Below, piece after piece: positions 21,401 through 31,465 of a stretch of 64,000 bases of DNA. The stretch lies in the NCBI RefSeq assembly GCF_049243985.1, contig NC_135386.1:5912501-5976500 (forward strand), written 5' to 3'. The notes under the pieces are model-generated. The model saw only the letters and a program-made list of their open reading frames with translations, searched no databases and had not been told where the DNA came from. Each line of letters starts with the position of its first letter. Position 1 is the stretch's first letter. This DNA is from Paroedura picta. Taxonomy: Eukaryota > Chordata > Lepidosauria > Squamata > Gekkonidae. Made by a program: the position numbers and the translations under genes.

Positions 21401-24400
21401 TATGCTATTTGAAGAAGGGCTGGGAATAGTCCACTCCTTTTATAGTGCCAGTGTTTATTAGCCCCATTCATATATTCTCCTCACACACAACAGCAACCTA
21501 CCCATGGCAGCTCATCAGGTATGGGGAAAGTGAAAGCCTTTCTTAGAACATGGGCTCCTCAAAGACTTCTGGGGGAAATGAGACTAAACAGTGCATCCAC
21601 TTACACCCTTGATGAGTCCAGTACGAATTTCAGGTCCCTTAGTATCGAGTGCAACAGCAACAGGTCTGTAGGTAATAGGATTAGAAGCAAAGCTCTCTGT
21701 AGCTTCCCGCACATTCTTGATGGTACCTGCGTGGTACTAATGGAGAATAGCCAGAGGTTACACAATATCAAGCACCAATTTCTTTGGCCTATAGTACCTT
21801 ATTGCCTAAAAATGTTTCCTAGCCAAGCATATTGAGCCTGCCCCTTGCTTCATCAATGTGTTGCCAAGCTAGTGTTGACATCTGAAAAAAAATCAATATT
21901 TCTTATCAATGTTTACTGATTCCTTGCCAAATATGAGCAATTCTTAAGCCAATTGGTTTTACGCCATAGGCAAGGATGACTGAAGTCTGTTATTCTATTT
22001 CTCTGGAAGGCTAAACAGCTTGGGTTTTAGATTCAAATGGGTAGCCAAGTTGGTCTGAAATAACACAATAAAATCAGAGTCCAGTAGCACCTTTAAGACC
22101 AACCAAGAATTATTTAAGACGTGAACTTTCAAATGCAAGTTAGTATGAGTGCTTGCACTTGAAAGCTCACACCTTAAATAAATCTTTGTTGGTCTTAAAG
22201 GTGCTACTGGACTCTGATTAGCTTGGATTTTGTTTATGAGTCCAACACTGCTCTTTCATCCACTGCCCAATGTCAGCCACATATGTAACTGCAGTTTTAG
22301 GCACCTGAATCCATGTTGCGTGCCATGTGGACAAGGCAGGCAGAGGAGTGCAAATCATTCCACAAACTAAGAAGACGCTCTCAGTAACCTGCTGCCCAGA
22401 TTGCAGCTTGACCTTTAGGAAGTAACTGAAGCTGGCCCACAGGCATTTGGGTGGCCTTTAAGGAAAGTTGCAGTCGGAAATGGGAGCCTTCCAGTCCAGT
22501 GGTAATAGTGAGAAGGCATTTTTTATTTATAGAAGTGGCCTTACCCTCTACTGCCAGTTACTTGCATTTCTTTGCGGCCTTGACCTTTCCCAAGCACTCT
22601 GCTTTTAAAAGACTACGGCCTTATCAAAGCAAGTTGCATTCCCAAGCTTACTCTGCAAAAAAACCTGGAAATGTGTCCACATCTTACCACTGCAATGGCT
22701 TTGTTCCAGCAATTGTTACTCCTTACTAATCAGATTTTGCAAGAAGGAACTGAACCATACATCAGCAACTACCAAAATCATCTTAGAAGTCAACAGTGGT
22801 TTTCAACAGACATCGTCTATGGCCAGAACCCAGTCAGCTTTAGCATCACAGGCTTGTTTAACAACTAGCAGAAAGTGATGCTGTACTTACAAGGGTGAAT
22901 ATGCTTTAAGTCTTGTTTGTAAGTCAGACATGCTGCAGCAATAACTGGTATCTCAGGATTGACCTTCAGCAGATGAACTGAAATGCACACTCTGTACTGT
23001 ACAGCAGGGTTTTTTTTTAGTTATGGCCCAAAGTCTGCATTTTGATTTCAAGGTGGCCTTTCTTGCAGGAGCTATTTTTACAACTTGCTATTTTATCATT
23101 AGAGGGCTTTACTCCAATCAGCACTTGAAAGCTGTTTGAGAACTACACTTGTGTAATACTACACTTGCTTCGAGAGAAAGCTATTATATTTACATACAGG
23201 GAGGGTCCGGTTTTAAAAACATTTGCCTTTCTTACTGTCTCAAGAAATGAACCAGGCAGAAGTAGGACGAAGCCCCGTGCATTAAGCTGTGTCTTGCCAA
23301 AGAAATATCTGTAGCCATAAATTGACAAGCATGATTTTTTAACTTAGTGGAAACTTTATTCTGCTAGTGCAGCTTTTGCCAAAGTCTGAGCCAACAGAGG
23401 TCTTATGCAAGTTTACACTTCAGGCTGCCCTCACCTCGTGAGTACCATGAGAGAAGTTGAGACGGGCGACATTCATTCCAGATTTAATCATTTCTTTCAA
23501 GATTTCCACTGAACGAGAAGCCGGGCCTGGGAATTTCAAGACAAACCTTGGTTAGTAGGTGCCAGTTCAACCCTCATAAGATCATAAGTTCAAAGGCAAA
23601 GCAGCAGACACTGAGGTGAACACAGTATTATGTGAAGTTCAATTTTCATAAACTGTGGCATCTACTTCAACTAAGAACCGAACCTACAAAACACAAAGAA
23701 CATTATCTCCATCTTTGGACCAAGGTTAACCAAGCTGTCAATATAAAACTCTTGTATAAGTCCTGCTATTACCCAACCAGGAAGGCCAGGCTATAAATAT
23801 TATTATCAACAAGTAGTATTATCAACATCACACAAAGGAATGAGAGATCATTTGGTCATAGCATTTTGTTGCTTTATCCTTGTACTAAGCAGCAGCTTGA
23901 ACTCAGGCAGAAAACCATGTGCTTGACTGGCTGTCTAGTTTGTTAGTAGCCTAGTTCTCACTGCCACAGTTGCAATGAAGGATACAGTTATCCCTTTTAA
24001 AAGATTACAATGTGTAAATATTGCCCATCCTTCATTCATGAAGCTTTACACAACTGGAAAATTGTCTACAATAAACAAATGACGATAGATAAAACTAGTA
24101 TTGAGTTCTCATATAATCGGAGATTACATTTTCAATTCGTAAATTTCACTGCAGCCTTAACACAAAAAGGTGACATTGCTCAAATAGACAATTGACTTTG
24201 CATCCAAAGGGAGCCAGTAGTACACGGTGCACACAAAACATGTGCTAATGTTATACTACAACACCACCTACCAATTGTGCAAATAATGCCAGTGTTTCTT
24301 GCACTGACTGGTTCCGAGTCAATATCCAGGCGACACATGTGCTCCAGGAATGTATCTGCCATGGCAGCATGCAATTGCTGGGTCTGGATGAAGGCATCAT

Positions 24401-24413
24401 GGGGTTTCGACAT
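12371..24413 (-). CDS. PKM: PKM coding region (spliced), M1 and M2 isoforms, 527 aa each
   Basis: Translation starts at ATG 24413-24411 and stops at TAA 12373-12371. Coding pieces of 142, 92, 132, 187, 271, 151, 153, 167, 182 and 107 nt sum to 1584 nt. Visible family features are the [10 protein letters not shown] and [12 protein letters not shown] active-site segments, the pyruvate kinase signature around [10 protein letters not shown] with its catalytic Lys and metal-binding Glu, VARGDLG with a metal-binding Asp, ICATQ with the catalytic Thr, and the C-terminal FBP loop [11 protein letters not shown]. The protein is intact and close to chicken and human PKM. PKL/PKR is excluded because the gene carries the M1/M2 exon pair and the short M-type N-terminus. 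The only clear length difference from human is four missing residues near the N-terminus. Confidence 0.95.
12743..12924 (-). CDS. PKM: PKM exon 11
   Basis: 182 bp, acceptor TTTCCAG and donor GTAAGT. It encodes [40 protein letters not shown] and [20 protein letters not shown]. It contains the His of QAHLYRG (serine-binding in human M2) and the Trp and Arg of AWAEDVDLR, which contact FBP. C domain. Confidence 0.95.
12925..15627 (-). other. PKM: PKM intron 10 (2.7 kb)
   Basis: No gene or clear repeat copy seen, apart from a TTTTG pentamer run at about 14180-14204. Short open frames here lack family resemblance. Confidence 0.6.
15628..15794 (-). CDS. PKM: PKM exon 10, M2-type mutually exclusive exon
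   Basis: 167 bp, acceptor CTTGTAG and donor GTAGGA. It encodes [20 protein letters not shown], then [20 protein letters not shown] and [29 protein letters not shown] is the M2 signature and carries the lysine equivalent to human Lys433 that contacts FBP and phosphotyrosine ligands. Using both exons 9 and 10 together would add 167 nt and break the frame, so inclusion must be exclusive. Confidence 0.95.
16315..16320 (-). promoter_or_regulatory. PKM: UAGGGC splicing silencer at the M1 exon donor
   Basis: The exon 9 donor reads GGCAG|GTAGGGCTC, so UAGGGC begins at the second intron base. In mammals hnRNP A1/A2 binds this element next to exon 9 and represses M1 inclusion in proliferating cells. 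Seen directly here; function inferred from the mammalian case. Confidence 0.65.
16322..16488 (-). CDS. PKM: PKM exon 9, M1-type mutually exclusive exon
   Basis: 167 bp, acceptor GGCCTACAG and donor GTAGGG. It encodes 56 residues from [20 protein letters not shown] to [27 protein letters not shown] is the M1 signature; the Glu takes the place of the M2 lysine (human 433), which makes M1 constitutively active and insensitive to fructose-1,6-bisphosphate. It lies 527 bp upstream of exon 10 in transcript order, as in human. The IYH and VGAVEASF segments are more like mammalian M2 than M1. Confidence 0.95.
16489..16562 (-). promoter_or_regulatory. PKM: Pyrimidine-rich (PTB-like) tract upstream of M1 exon
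   Basis: The minus strand just before the exon 9 acceptor is long and C/T-rich, with TCTTTCC, TTCCTTCT and CTCTTCTTTTCC. These resemble PTB-binding UCUU/CUCUU motifs that repress exon 9 in mammals. By contrast the 45 nt before the exon 10 acceptor are only weakly pyrimidine-rich. Confidence 0.5.
16489..18894 (-). other. PKM: PKM intron 8 (2.4 kb)
   Basis: Unique-looking AT-rich sequence without a recognisable gene or transposon. It lies directly upstream of the M1 exon and includes the pyrimidine tract listed separately. Confidence 0.6.
18895..19047 (-). CDS. PKM: PKM exon 8
   Basis: 153 bp, in phase at both ends, acceptor TTCTCAG and donor GTAAGT. It encodes [40 protein letters not shown] and [11 protein letters not shown]. 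It ends just before the alternative exon pair, so it can join to either exon 9 or exon 10 without changing frame. Confidence 0.96.
19201..19275. mobile_element. hAT foldback MITE, shortened 75-bp copy (PKM intron 7)
   Basis: Starts CAGGCATTTGCTGGC at what is normally the centre and ends GACTATCCCTG. Flanks CTTTAGCC (19193-19200) and CTTCAGCC (19276-19283) look like an 8-bp target duplication, so the copy may have inserted in this shortened form. Confidence 0.7.
19404..19554 (-). CDS. PKM: PKM exon 7
   Basis: 151 bp, acceptor TTGACAG and donor GTACTT. It encodes [40 protein letters not shown] and [11 protein letters not shown]. The Asp of RGDLG is the second divalent-metal ligand and the Thr of ICATQ is a catalytic residue. 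Nearly identical to chicken and human. Confidence 0.96.
19761..19775. repeat. (CA)n run
   Basis: Short CA dinucleotide run in PKM intron 6. Confidence 0.8.
19977..20112. mobile_element. hAT foldback MITE, 136 bp (PKM intron 6)
   Basis: Full-length copy starting CAGGGGTCGTCAAACTG and ending GACTACCCCTG. CACTAGAG flanks both sides (19969-19976, 20113-20120), a perfect 8-bp duplication. The two arms are long inverted repeats with only a short loop. Confidence 0.92.
20176..20446 (-). CDS. PKM: PKM exon 6 (catalytic Lys/Glu signature)
   Basis: 271 bp, acceptor ATACAG and donor GTAAGC. It finishes the B domain ([20 protein letters not shown]) and returns to the barrel with [20 protein letters not shown] and [20 protein letters not shown]. 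The family signature [13 protein letters not shown] is intact and contains the catalytic Lys and metal-ligand Glu. Confidence 0.96.
20857..21043 (-). CDS. PKM: PKM exon 5 (B domain)
   Basis: 187 bp, acceptor TTTTTAG and donor GTAAGG. It encodes [20 protein letters not shown], then [17 protein letters not shown] and [20 protein letters not shown]. This is the B-domain lid that closes over the active site when Mg-ADP binds. It reads closer to chicken than to human ([10 protein letters not shown]). Confidence 0.95.
21605..21736 (-). CDS. PKM: PKM exon 4
   Basis: 132 bp in phase 0, acceptor CCATTAG and donor GTAAGT. It starts [17 protein letters not shown] and ends [29 protein letters not shown] holds the potassium- and PEP-contacting Asp, Thr, Lys and Arg and begins the mobile B domain. 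Confidence 0.95.
21737..23434 (-). other. PKM: PKM intron 3 (1.7 kb)
   Basis: Contains one foldback copy of an interspersed repeat (22030-22225) and otherwise no recognisable feature. Confidence 0.6.
22030..22225. repeat. Foldback copy of the 'ctttaagaccaac' interspersed repeat (PKM intron 3)
   Basis: GAGTCCAGTAGCACCTTTAA at about 22077 is mirrored by TTAAAGGTGCTACTGGACTC at about 22195, with CTTTCAAATGCAAG / CTTGCACTTGAAAG between, giving an inverted repeat of about 60 bp per arm. Confidence 0.75.
23435..23526 (-). CDS. PKM: PKM exon 3
   Basis: 92 bp, acceptor CCCAG and donor GTGAGG. It encodes [20 protein letters not shown] followed by [10 protein letters not shown]. The Arg and Asn of RLNFSHG contact PEP and potassium in characterised pyruvate kinases. 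Part of the A-domain barrel. Confidence 0.95.
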
Positions 24414-24434
24414 GGCTACTTTGTTTTTTTTAAC
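24272..24434 (-). CDS. PKM: PKM exon 2 (start codon; coding part 24272-24413)
   Basis: Acceptor TTTCTAG ends at 24435 and the donor GTAGGT begins at 24271. The first 21 nt are an A-rich leader before the ATG. The 142 coding nt give [10 protein letters not shown], then the conserved [20 protein letters not shown] segment and [11 protein letters not shown], ending in phase 1. Human has MSKPHSEAGTAFIQ here, so four residues are absent. This is the N-terminal helix region that leads into the A domain. Confidence 0.94.
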
Positions 24435-26389
24435 CTAGAAAGAATCAACAAAAAGGCTATTAAGGAATATGCAACAAAATATACAGCTGATCACAGGCTG
24501 GAGTCTTTCCTAGCCAGCAAACATTCTCATGATTAACTCCTGCTCACCTATGTGTGTATGTGCATTTGAGCACATATGAACAGAGCAGTACAAACACACA
24601 TCAAGTCACAAGAGTGGCCATCATGAGGGAACTTCAAAAAAGGATAGGCTAATGCAGGCAGTCTTCAAATCTAGATGCATATTAATCTAAATTCAGAGGT
24701 ATATTGGTGCCCTGGCTCATTTAACCAATGCTGAGAAACTTTATGAATCACAACCCACAACCTCAGAACCAATGGCTCGGGAACCCACTTCTGCTCTCCC
24801 CAAAAAGCCTATTGTTGTATTTGTATACTATATAGCTTGGGAAGAACAGGAACCAACCCATCCCAAGGACCCCTTTCAGCTCAGCACTTCCCAAACAAAC
24901 CACTTTTCAAGTTAAGATATTTACGGTTGGCCAAGGCAGCTTTACAGTAACTATGGAAATCACTGCTGACTAGTGGAAACTTTCTTAACTTAAAACTCTG
25001 CTCAACAAGCAGAAGCTTTCTTAATTATGGCAAAGTATCAGAACATCCCTCATCTCTGCAGCAGTGCTATTGAAAGCAGCTTTAGCTTTTGTGCACTGGC
25101 GCTTTAACACAGCATGGATCATCCAAGGAAGCTCCGCCTTTTCTGGTCAGGACCTCTGTGGTACGTGCCGTTTTCCTCGCAGACAGGGCTCCAGCTCATC
25201 TGGATGCCATTCCAGCATGTGTAGCCTCCCCCCCTCCCTAAAAAATAAGGTAACTCTTGTTCTAGTCACACAGAAAGTGCTGACTCACTTTAATAACATA
25301 TAAGCATCTATTATTTACAATTCAAGAAACTGCTGCTGTTGTGATGCCTGTTAGTATTTCACAGCGTACTGCGAACAGAGTATATGTATGGTCTTATATA
25401 GCCACTGGCTACTAGAGGGGAAATATTGTCTTGTATAAACCAGATTTTGTTATTTAGGATGAAACTCCAATGAGGATTGCAACTGAGCCTAACTCACAGG
25501 CCCAGTTTGTGGCTATTACCACTTTCTGCAGTTCTATCCAAAAGTTCATTAGTATTGTGCTCCCCCTTCTAGTACTTGACACCAACTCAGTATAGATTCA
25601 TCTCCACCTTCCAATTTAGATTAACCATTACAATCCTGCATCAAAAGCCAGCATTCCATGGAAACTCTATGCATTACAGTTTTGATTGCAAAACTATCCA
25701 GAGTCTCCACTATTTTAAAACTGGAAAAATCCCTCCTAGAACATGTGCAGAGTGATAAGAAAGGATGGTAAGAAGACAAAACCAGGATAGTAGAAATCTT
25801 GAACTCGATAGCATTACAGAATATTTCACAGTGTATGCTTCTTCTTTGTTTAGGACTCATAATGTGAGTTACTTCTGGAAAGCCACCCTGTTAAGCTGGC
25901 ATGCGCACAGCTAGTGAAACATTTTTACATGCACAAGAGTACAAACCGTTTCCTAGCATCCAGCCTCCTGAGGTACAATCTGAAAACTAAGATCACATTA
26001 CAGAGTGAAAGCTCCATGCACGTTAGCAATCAAATTAAACTGAAGGACAAAACCATTACATAACAGTAAGAACAAGCTAGGGCTGCAATCCTATTTGCAC
26101 TCATTAAGAGGGAGTGTGCTCTTCTTCCAAATCCTACTTGCTTCATTAAACTCAGACCATCCAATTCAGAGTGTGACAGGGCTGCCGGTCCAATCAACAA
26201 AATTAATGCTTACTGCGATGCAGTAAAATGAATTTGACAATCTCTCTAATCCTCAGCATTTTCTTTGGCAAACAAGCACCCAGGTATTCTAAACCAACAA
26301 GCTAATCAATGCATGCAAGAATTTAGATGGACAGTCACAGCACTACTTGTCTGATTAAAAATGCAATAAGCATTTCCCCTGACCTGGAA

Positions 26390-26525
26390 AGCCCAAGCCA
26401 GTCTGATCTTGCCAGATCCCAGATGCTAAGCAAGGTCATCCTTGATCAGTATTTGGGTGGAAGATCAAAGAATACCAGGGGCACTATGCTGAGGCAAGCA
26501 AGGACAAACCACCTCCTAAATCCAC
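26390..26525 (+). repeat. 5S-rRNA-derived SINE (PKM intron 1)
   Basis: AGTCTGATCTTGCCAGATCC, ATGCTAAGCAAGGTCATCC and GTATTTGGGTGGAAGATC correspond to the 5S rRNA A/C-box region. The tail keeps AATACCAGGGGC and GGACAAACCACC. Confidence 0.75.
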
Positions 26526-27117
26526 TGCAACTTGACAAAGCCCCTACATAAGTAATACACAACCTCAAGGCATTAACTAGCCTCTTTGGCATACTGATCA
26601 GCAGTTATAGTCAGGTGGGTGCTGATGTGACGCATGAAAACTACAGCTGAGTCCTTGAATTCTAACAATGTTCTATTCCCGGAATAAGCTTTTGTGTGCA
26701 GGTAATTTTAGTAGACGCATAAGTAATCTGCAACACAACAATTTTTGAAGTGTGCTACTATCTTCAAAAGGTTTTCATTTTCATGTGCCCACGAATGAGA
26801 TCTTATTGAACAGAAAAGATCAGAATGAGATCTTACTGAGCAAATTCTTCATGTAAAATCACACTATCTGTGACCCAAGCAGGTATCTGTAGCCTGGAAT
26901 CCTTCTCACAAATCTAACAATAAATAGAAATAAATACTGACTTGCAAAGCACAGATTAACTGGCTCCGAAGGGTCAGGTGGGACAACAATGCAAAACAAC
27001 ATCAGCATTTTCCCTGAACAGGGACAGATTAGTTGGCAGGCTCATGTATGGTCTATCACAGAAGAGCTAAGCTTACGGTGGTTAATGAGATGGCATAACC
27101 TCTGTTTTATATACTAT

Positions 27118-27118
27118 A

Positions 27119-27152
<34 letters not shown>
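27118..27152. repeat. (TA)n(TG)n microsatellite
   Basis: Dinucleotide tract TATATATATATG followed by about eleven TG units. Confidence 0.9.
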
Positions 27153-30100
27153 TGGTTGTAGCTATGATTGATAGCATTACCTTTCAGCTCACTTTCTGGT
27201 GTAGAGTTGGGTTATCACCACTTTCACTTCTAAAAATGCAAACATTTATGCGGAAGTACAGGCAACTGTACCAAGTACTCTTAATACACTGTATCAATTG
27301 AGGGCAGCACTGCTAGCAGGCACCCCTCCTCCGCTGGAATCTTAAAGAGAAGTTGACTCCAGGAAGGAAGTGCTTCACAGCATTTGATGGTCAGTTGATC
27401 ACCCTCAGTGCTCTCTGGCTGGTTAAAAGTAGCCAACTAAATTTGACATTTGTAAACTACCACCTACTACATGCAGCGTTAACCCCACCAAGCAAAAGAG
27501 AGGCCCATTTTATAAAAAGGAAAAGAGAACAAGCTCTATGCTAAATTTAGAGAGGCAGCCTTTGCTTGGAGCTTTTCTACGCACAGCCACAGTAGTGGCA
27601 AGAGACTGCAACTACAGTCTGGTTTGGCTCCTACGTGCCAGTCATCACAACATACTGCAGTAGCTCAGCTGTCTTTAGAAGAGCCAGGCTGAATCAGTAT
27701 GCCCCTCTCCCCAAGAACCCAGGGGCACAGAGAACACACGCCTCACATACTGTGTGACCAACAAGCATTTCCCCTTCCCATTTGCCAGGGGTCATCAGTA
27801 TCTGTGGCCAAGTAACAGAAGCAAACACTAAGGCCTGCTGAATAATTTGGAAACAGGTGGTTTGCCATCATTAATATTTCAGTACTGTTTCTTCTGCAGA
27901 AAATTAAGCTAAGGATCCCAAACCAAGTGCTTCACAAATGTGCCTGAAAGATGCATGTAAATTTTGCAGAATTTAAACTACAATTCTTTTAGCACACTGA
28001 GAGAAGCACATGTGCATTAAGTGCTACTGCGCTACCATTATGCTGTCTAGCAGCACATCACTTCAATGAAGCAATCAGAAACTGCATATGAATGCAAAGC
28101 TTCCAACCCCAGTTGGAATATTAATTTCCAAATGAATATTTAAGTTACTCAAATCTCTTGTCCAATCAAATCTACTACTTAACCACTATAATATAGACCA
28201 TATTATGCCAAAATATATACTACATACTACAATTATATCTAAAAGCAGTATCCTGTTTGCCATACTACAACATTGCTGTATCTCAAAAGCCTGAATACAA
28301 GTTCTTTGAAACTTACACCGTTTCCCATGAGCTCTTTAGGAGATTACAGCGGTCAATTTCTTCAGAAAAAAAAACAGCCTAGCTAAAGATTGCCCACCAA
28401 TTTCAAAACTAAGCATCGAAACAGCCCCATAGGTTTCTGCCAACTAAAAGCCAAGCTGCCCTGCCGTGCATTCGCAGCGCAGTCTTAGAAAGATTATCTC
28501 CCTGGCCTGAAGGCAGTCTGAAGAAGCTTGCTGGGACTACAGGTGTTCCAACTGGTCTCTTATATAACAGATGACTCAGCTACAAAGACTTGCCATCTCA
28601 GGTATAGGCAACTCAAGGCTTTTCAGGCCACATGCATCTTACCAAGCCTTTTATCGGGAGAATGCTGTGACAGTTTAAACTTGCCTTGTATTACCTGCCC
28701 CTACAATACAGATAACAATGAGCACAAAATCTCGTTCATTTAGACTCAGTCAGGATGCCCAAGGCATTTTTTTCTAGCACTGAAAGGCCAGGCCCCAACC
28801 AAGCAGTTCTAAAATTCCATCAATGTGCCATTTTACTTAGTCATTTCCTTCTTGCTTTCTAGAGTGTGCGTCATAATCCTGATGTTGTCTGCACTTTTCT
28901 TCCCTCGCATCCACAATATTTCAGGATATTTGCAAATGAGGCCTACCACCACCACTAATTCATGCAGGCTGTAACATCAAATTAATTCCCAGTCAATTCC
29001 CAGTTTGGCAAGCACCCATTACCTGAAGCTGCCAGCCACCCCTTTCCCTTCAGCCACATGTGCAAGAGGCAGCAGGAAGAAAGCACTTCCTCCAAGCTCT
29101 CTGCTGGGGCAGAACATGTGCATGGAGTGCATACCTTCTATTTGGCACAAAGCAAAACATGTCACAGTATGGGCATCACCCTGAGTCAAATAGATGGCAG
29201 TAACTGACCGGAATTGTGAATTCAGTACAAGAATTTTAAAAGTGTTTATTCCCCGACATATATCACTTATCCATGTTAATGTTTAAAGCCTAAATGGAGC
29301 TCTAGGTTTCTTTTTTGCTGCCAAAGGCAAAAGTGAGGTATTACTGATGGCATAAAGAGCACACAGGAAACCACTGCAATGGCGCAGCAAGTCTCAGCAC
29401 GGCAGCAGAATCATGCCCACAGGGAGGCTGACAAGTCTCCCCGGCCTGGCCAGCTCTGCCAACATTGTTTTTAACCCTACAAGCCCTCTGCCTGTAGCAC
29501 TTTTGCAACCCTGAAATTTCATTCAGGAAGAGATCAGGCACATTCAACTCAATTTAGAAGATTTAACATTCTTCTAAAAATGCTTGGTTAAGTGCTTGAG
29601 TCATATAACCTTGTCCAACAGATCTGAAGGTGAAACTTGCTTCTACTTTTTAAAAAATGCTCCACTAGGTTCCAGACAACTGTCCCAGTATATACCAACA
29701 ACTGCACCTTATGTCGGCAACCGTTTTGATGGAAACCGCTATTTGCCCCCACCCAGCAAGTATGAAACTTCTGCCTTGCTCTGTCTGAGCTACAGCAACC
29801 AAGGTCACCCCAGAGAAGCACTGCCTCATTCTCAGCTTGTTAAAGCAGTTAGGCCTTCTCATTTCACTTCCCAGAAAATGCAAGATTGGGGAAATATGGG
29901 AAACCAATTTCCCAAAATATCCTGGCAGTGGGAAATCAGATCCGAAACCTTCGAGACTTCAGCAAGTCAGACTGAATTCCCTATCCTATCCTTACTTCCT
30001 GCCTCCACCATGCCATGACTGCAGGCTCACAGCATTTCCAAGTAAATCTGCGCAGCATCGGGCTGCACAGATGAAAGCACCAAGATAAAACTGGAAGGCC

Positions 30101-30529
30101 TTTGCCTGTGCAACCCAAGAACGCCCCATCATAAAACAAGGCAGTTTGTCTAAAAACAAAACCCGAGAACCCTTGGTAAGGGGGGCGGGCAGGAGGACAA
30201 GAGCAACCAGCCAGGCCAGAAATGGCACCGAGTGCAACTCGATCCCCTCGCAAAGCTCTCAGTGGGCGAGGGGTGGGAGAGGCTACTTGAGAGAGATTCC
30301 ACCCACCCTGTTCGCCTGCGACACTAAAAATAAAGAAGGCTCTTGCAGGCCTGATTCAATTTTAGGGCAGCGTGCATCGTGCATGGCGATGAGGGGCTCG
30401 TCCACCCCATCGTGCGAGCTAGTCATACCGGGAACCCGAGGCTTGCAGGAAGAGAAGGGAGGGGGGGAAAAGATGCAATACTCAGAATGAGCAAATCTGC
30501 TATCCTGGCCGAAGGGAAAGAGTATAAAG

Positions 30530-30665
30530 CAGGGGCAGTCAACCTGCGGTCCTCCAGATGTCCATGGACTACAATTCCCATGAGCCCCTGCCAGCAAATA
30601 CTGGCAGGGGCTCATGGGAATTGTAGTCCATGGACATCTGGAGGACCACAGGTTGACTGTCCCTG
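30530..30665. mobile_element. hAT foldback MITE, 136 bp (edge of PKM promoter)
   Basis: Starts CAGGGGCAGTCAACCTG and ends TTGACTGTCCCTG. GTATAAAG flanks both sides (30522-30529, 30666-30673), a perfect 8-bp duplication. It is about 450 bp inside intron 1 from the exon 1 donor. Confidence 0.92.
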
Positions 30666-30689
30666 GTATAAAGGGAAGTCGTGATGGAA

Positions 30690-31465
30690 CCTTGCCGACG
30701 CCCCCGCCTCGTGCGCTGAGCGATCCCCCCCCACCTCGCACGTGCACAGACTTCCCCCTCCCTCCCCCCACTTCCCTCCCCGGAGGGTGGGCGGGGCCCA
30801 GTTTAGCACCTCGAGGCCGGCCGGGGACTCCGCATCCCCCCCCCCCGGCATGCATTCGCGTGCCGCGCTCGGGAAGGCCGAGGCAGGGGAAACCGGCTGG
30901 GTCTCGAGGGGGGCCGGCTCCCCCAATCTCCCAGCCCGCATCGCTTCCCTCGGGGGGCAACGCTGGACGGGAAAGCGCGGGGGATTTGTGTTGAACGGAG
31001 GGGGCAAAATGGTGGTGGGGGGAGATATTTGGGGCATTTTAACCCCGCCCTTCCCAGAACCGCGGAAGGCCGGCCTACGAGGCGCCCAACCGACCTCGCC
31101 TCCCCGCGATGCTTACCGGCCCGGCTACACACGTCAGTCCTCGCCGAGAGTCTCTCCCTCTCTGAGAACTCCTCCGGCCGGCACCGGCGTTAAGGTGGTT
31201 GCGAAGGCGGCGCAGTGCCGCCCCGCCGGATCCCTCCGCCAGTCGCTCACCCTCTCGCTCCGCCCTTTCCCGCGGCCCTCAAGCGGGCTCGGGGGGCGGG
31301 GCCCGCCGGACTCTTTTCTCCGGCGCAATCGCAACCTGCAGAACGCGGTCGGTACCGCGTCACCAGAGAAAGTAACGGTCCAATCGGGGAACGGCCATCC
31401 GCCCGGCACGCGGAGGGTGAATGATAACGGCTGCGGCATTTAAAGGGGCCGCGACCGCAATGCCG
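30690..31465 (-). promoter_or_regulatory. PKM: PKM CpG-island promoter
   Basis: GC-rich, CpG-dense block around the proposed first exon. A GC box (GGGCGGGGC) lies at about 31295-31303 and a CCAAT sequence near 31379-31385, both upstream of exon 1 in the minus direction. GC boxes of the Sp1 type are known in mammalian PKM promoters. The downstream (lower-coordinate) edge of the island is interrupted by a hAT foldback element at 30530-30665. Confidence 0.65.
31117..31220 (-). other. PKM: PKM exon 1, non-coding (probable)
   Basis: Reading the minus strand there is a strong donor, GCCG|GTAAGC, at 31117/31116 inside the CpG island, with no usable ATG in the upstream 100 bases. In mammals PKM exon 1 is a short untranslated exon in a CpG island, which fits. 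The 5' limit is a guess: no TATA box is evident and CpG-island promoters usually start at several sites. Confidence 0.55.

Larger units (their letters stand above)
24435..31116 (-). other. PKM: PKM intron 1 (6.7 kb), mostly unique sequence
   Basis: No protein-coding exon is recognised. It holds a 5S-type SINE (26390-26525), a short TA/TG dinucleotide tract (27118-27152), a CR1-like or MIR-like scrap near 26090-26130 and a foldback hAT copy near the promoter (30530-30665). Most of the rest looks unique. Confidence 0.7.
11362..31220 (-). other. PKM: PKM transcription unit (pyruvate kinase M)
   Basis: This is the complete gene on the minus strand: a non-coding first exon in a CpG island, eleven coding exons of which two are alternatives, and a 3'UTR of about 1 kb. 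All eleven coding exons have GT donors and AG acceptors and keep phase across every junction. Sizes from exon 3 to exon 11 are 92, 132, 187, 271, 151, 153, 167, 167 and 182 bp, which match the human PKM exon sizes as I remember them. The product is the last ATP-generating enzyme of glycolysis, a cytosolic homotetramer converting phosphoenolpyruvate and ADP to pyruvate and ATP. Introns hold fewer recognisable repeats than the flanks. The 5' end is inferred; the 3' end rests on a poly(A) signal. Confidence 0.93.

Noticed and set aside
30283-31443. Frames of 225 and 233 aa across the PKM promoter
   Set aside because: They run through a CpG island and a foldback element whose translation ([11 protein letters not shown]-like) recurs wherever that element lies.
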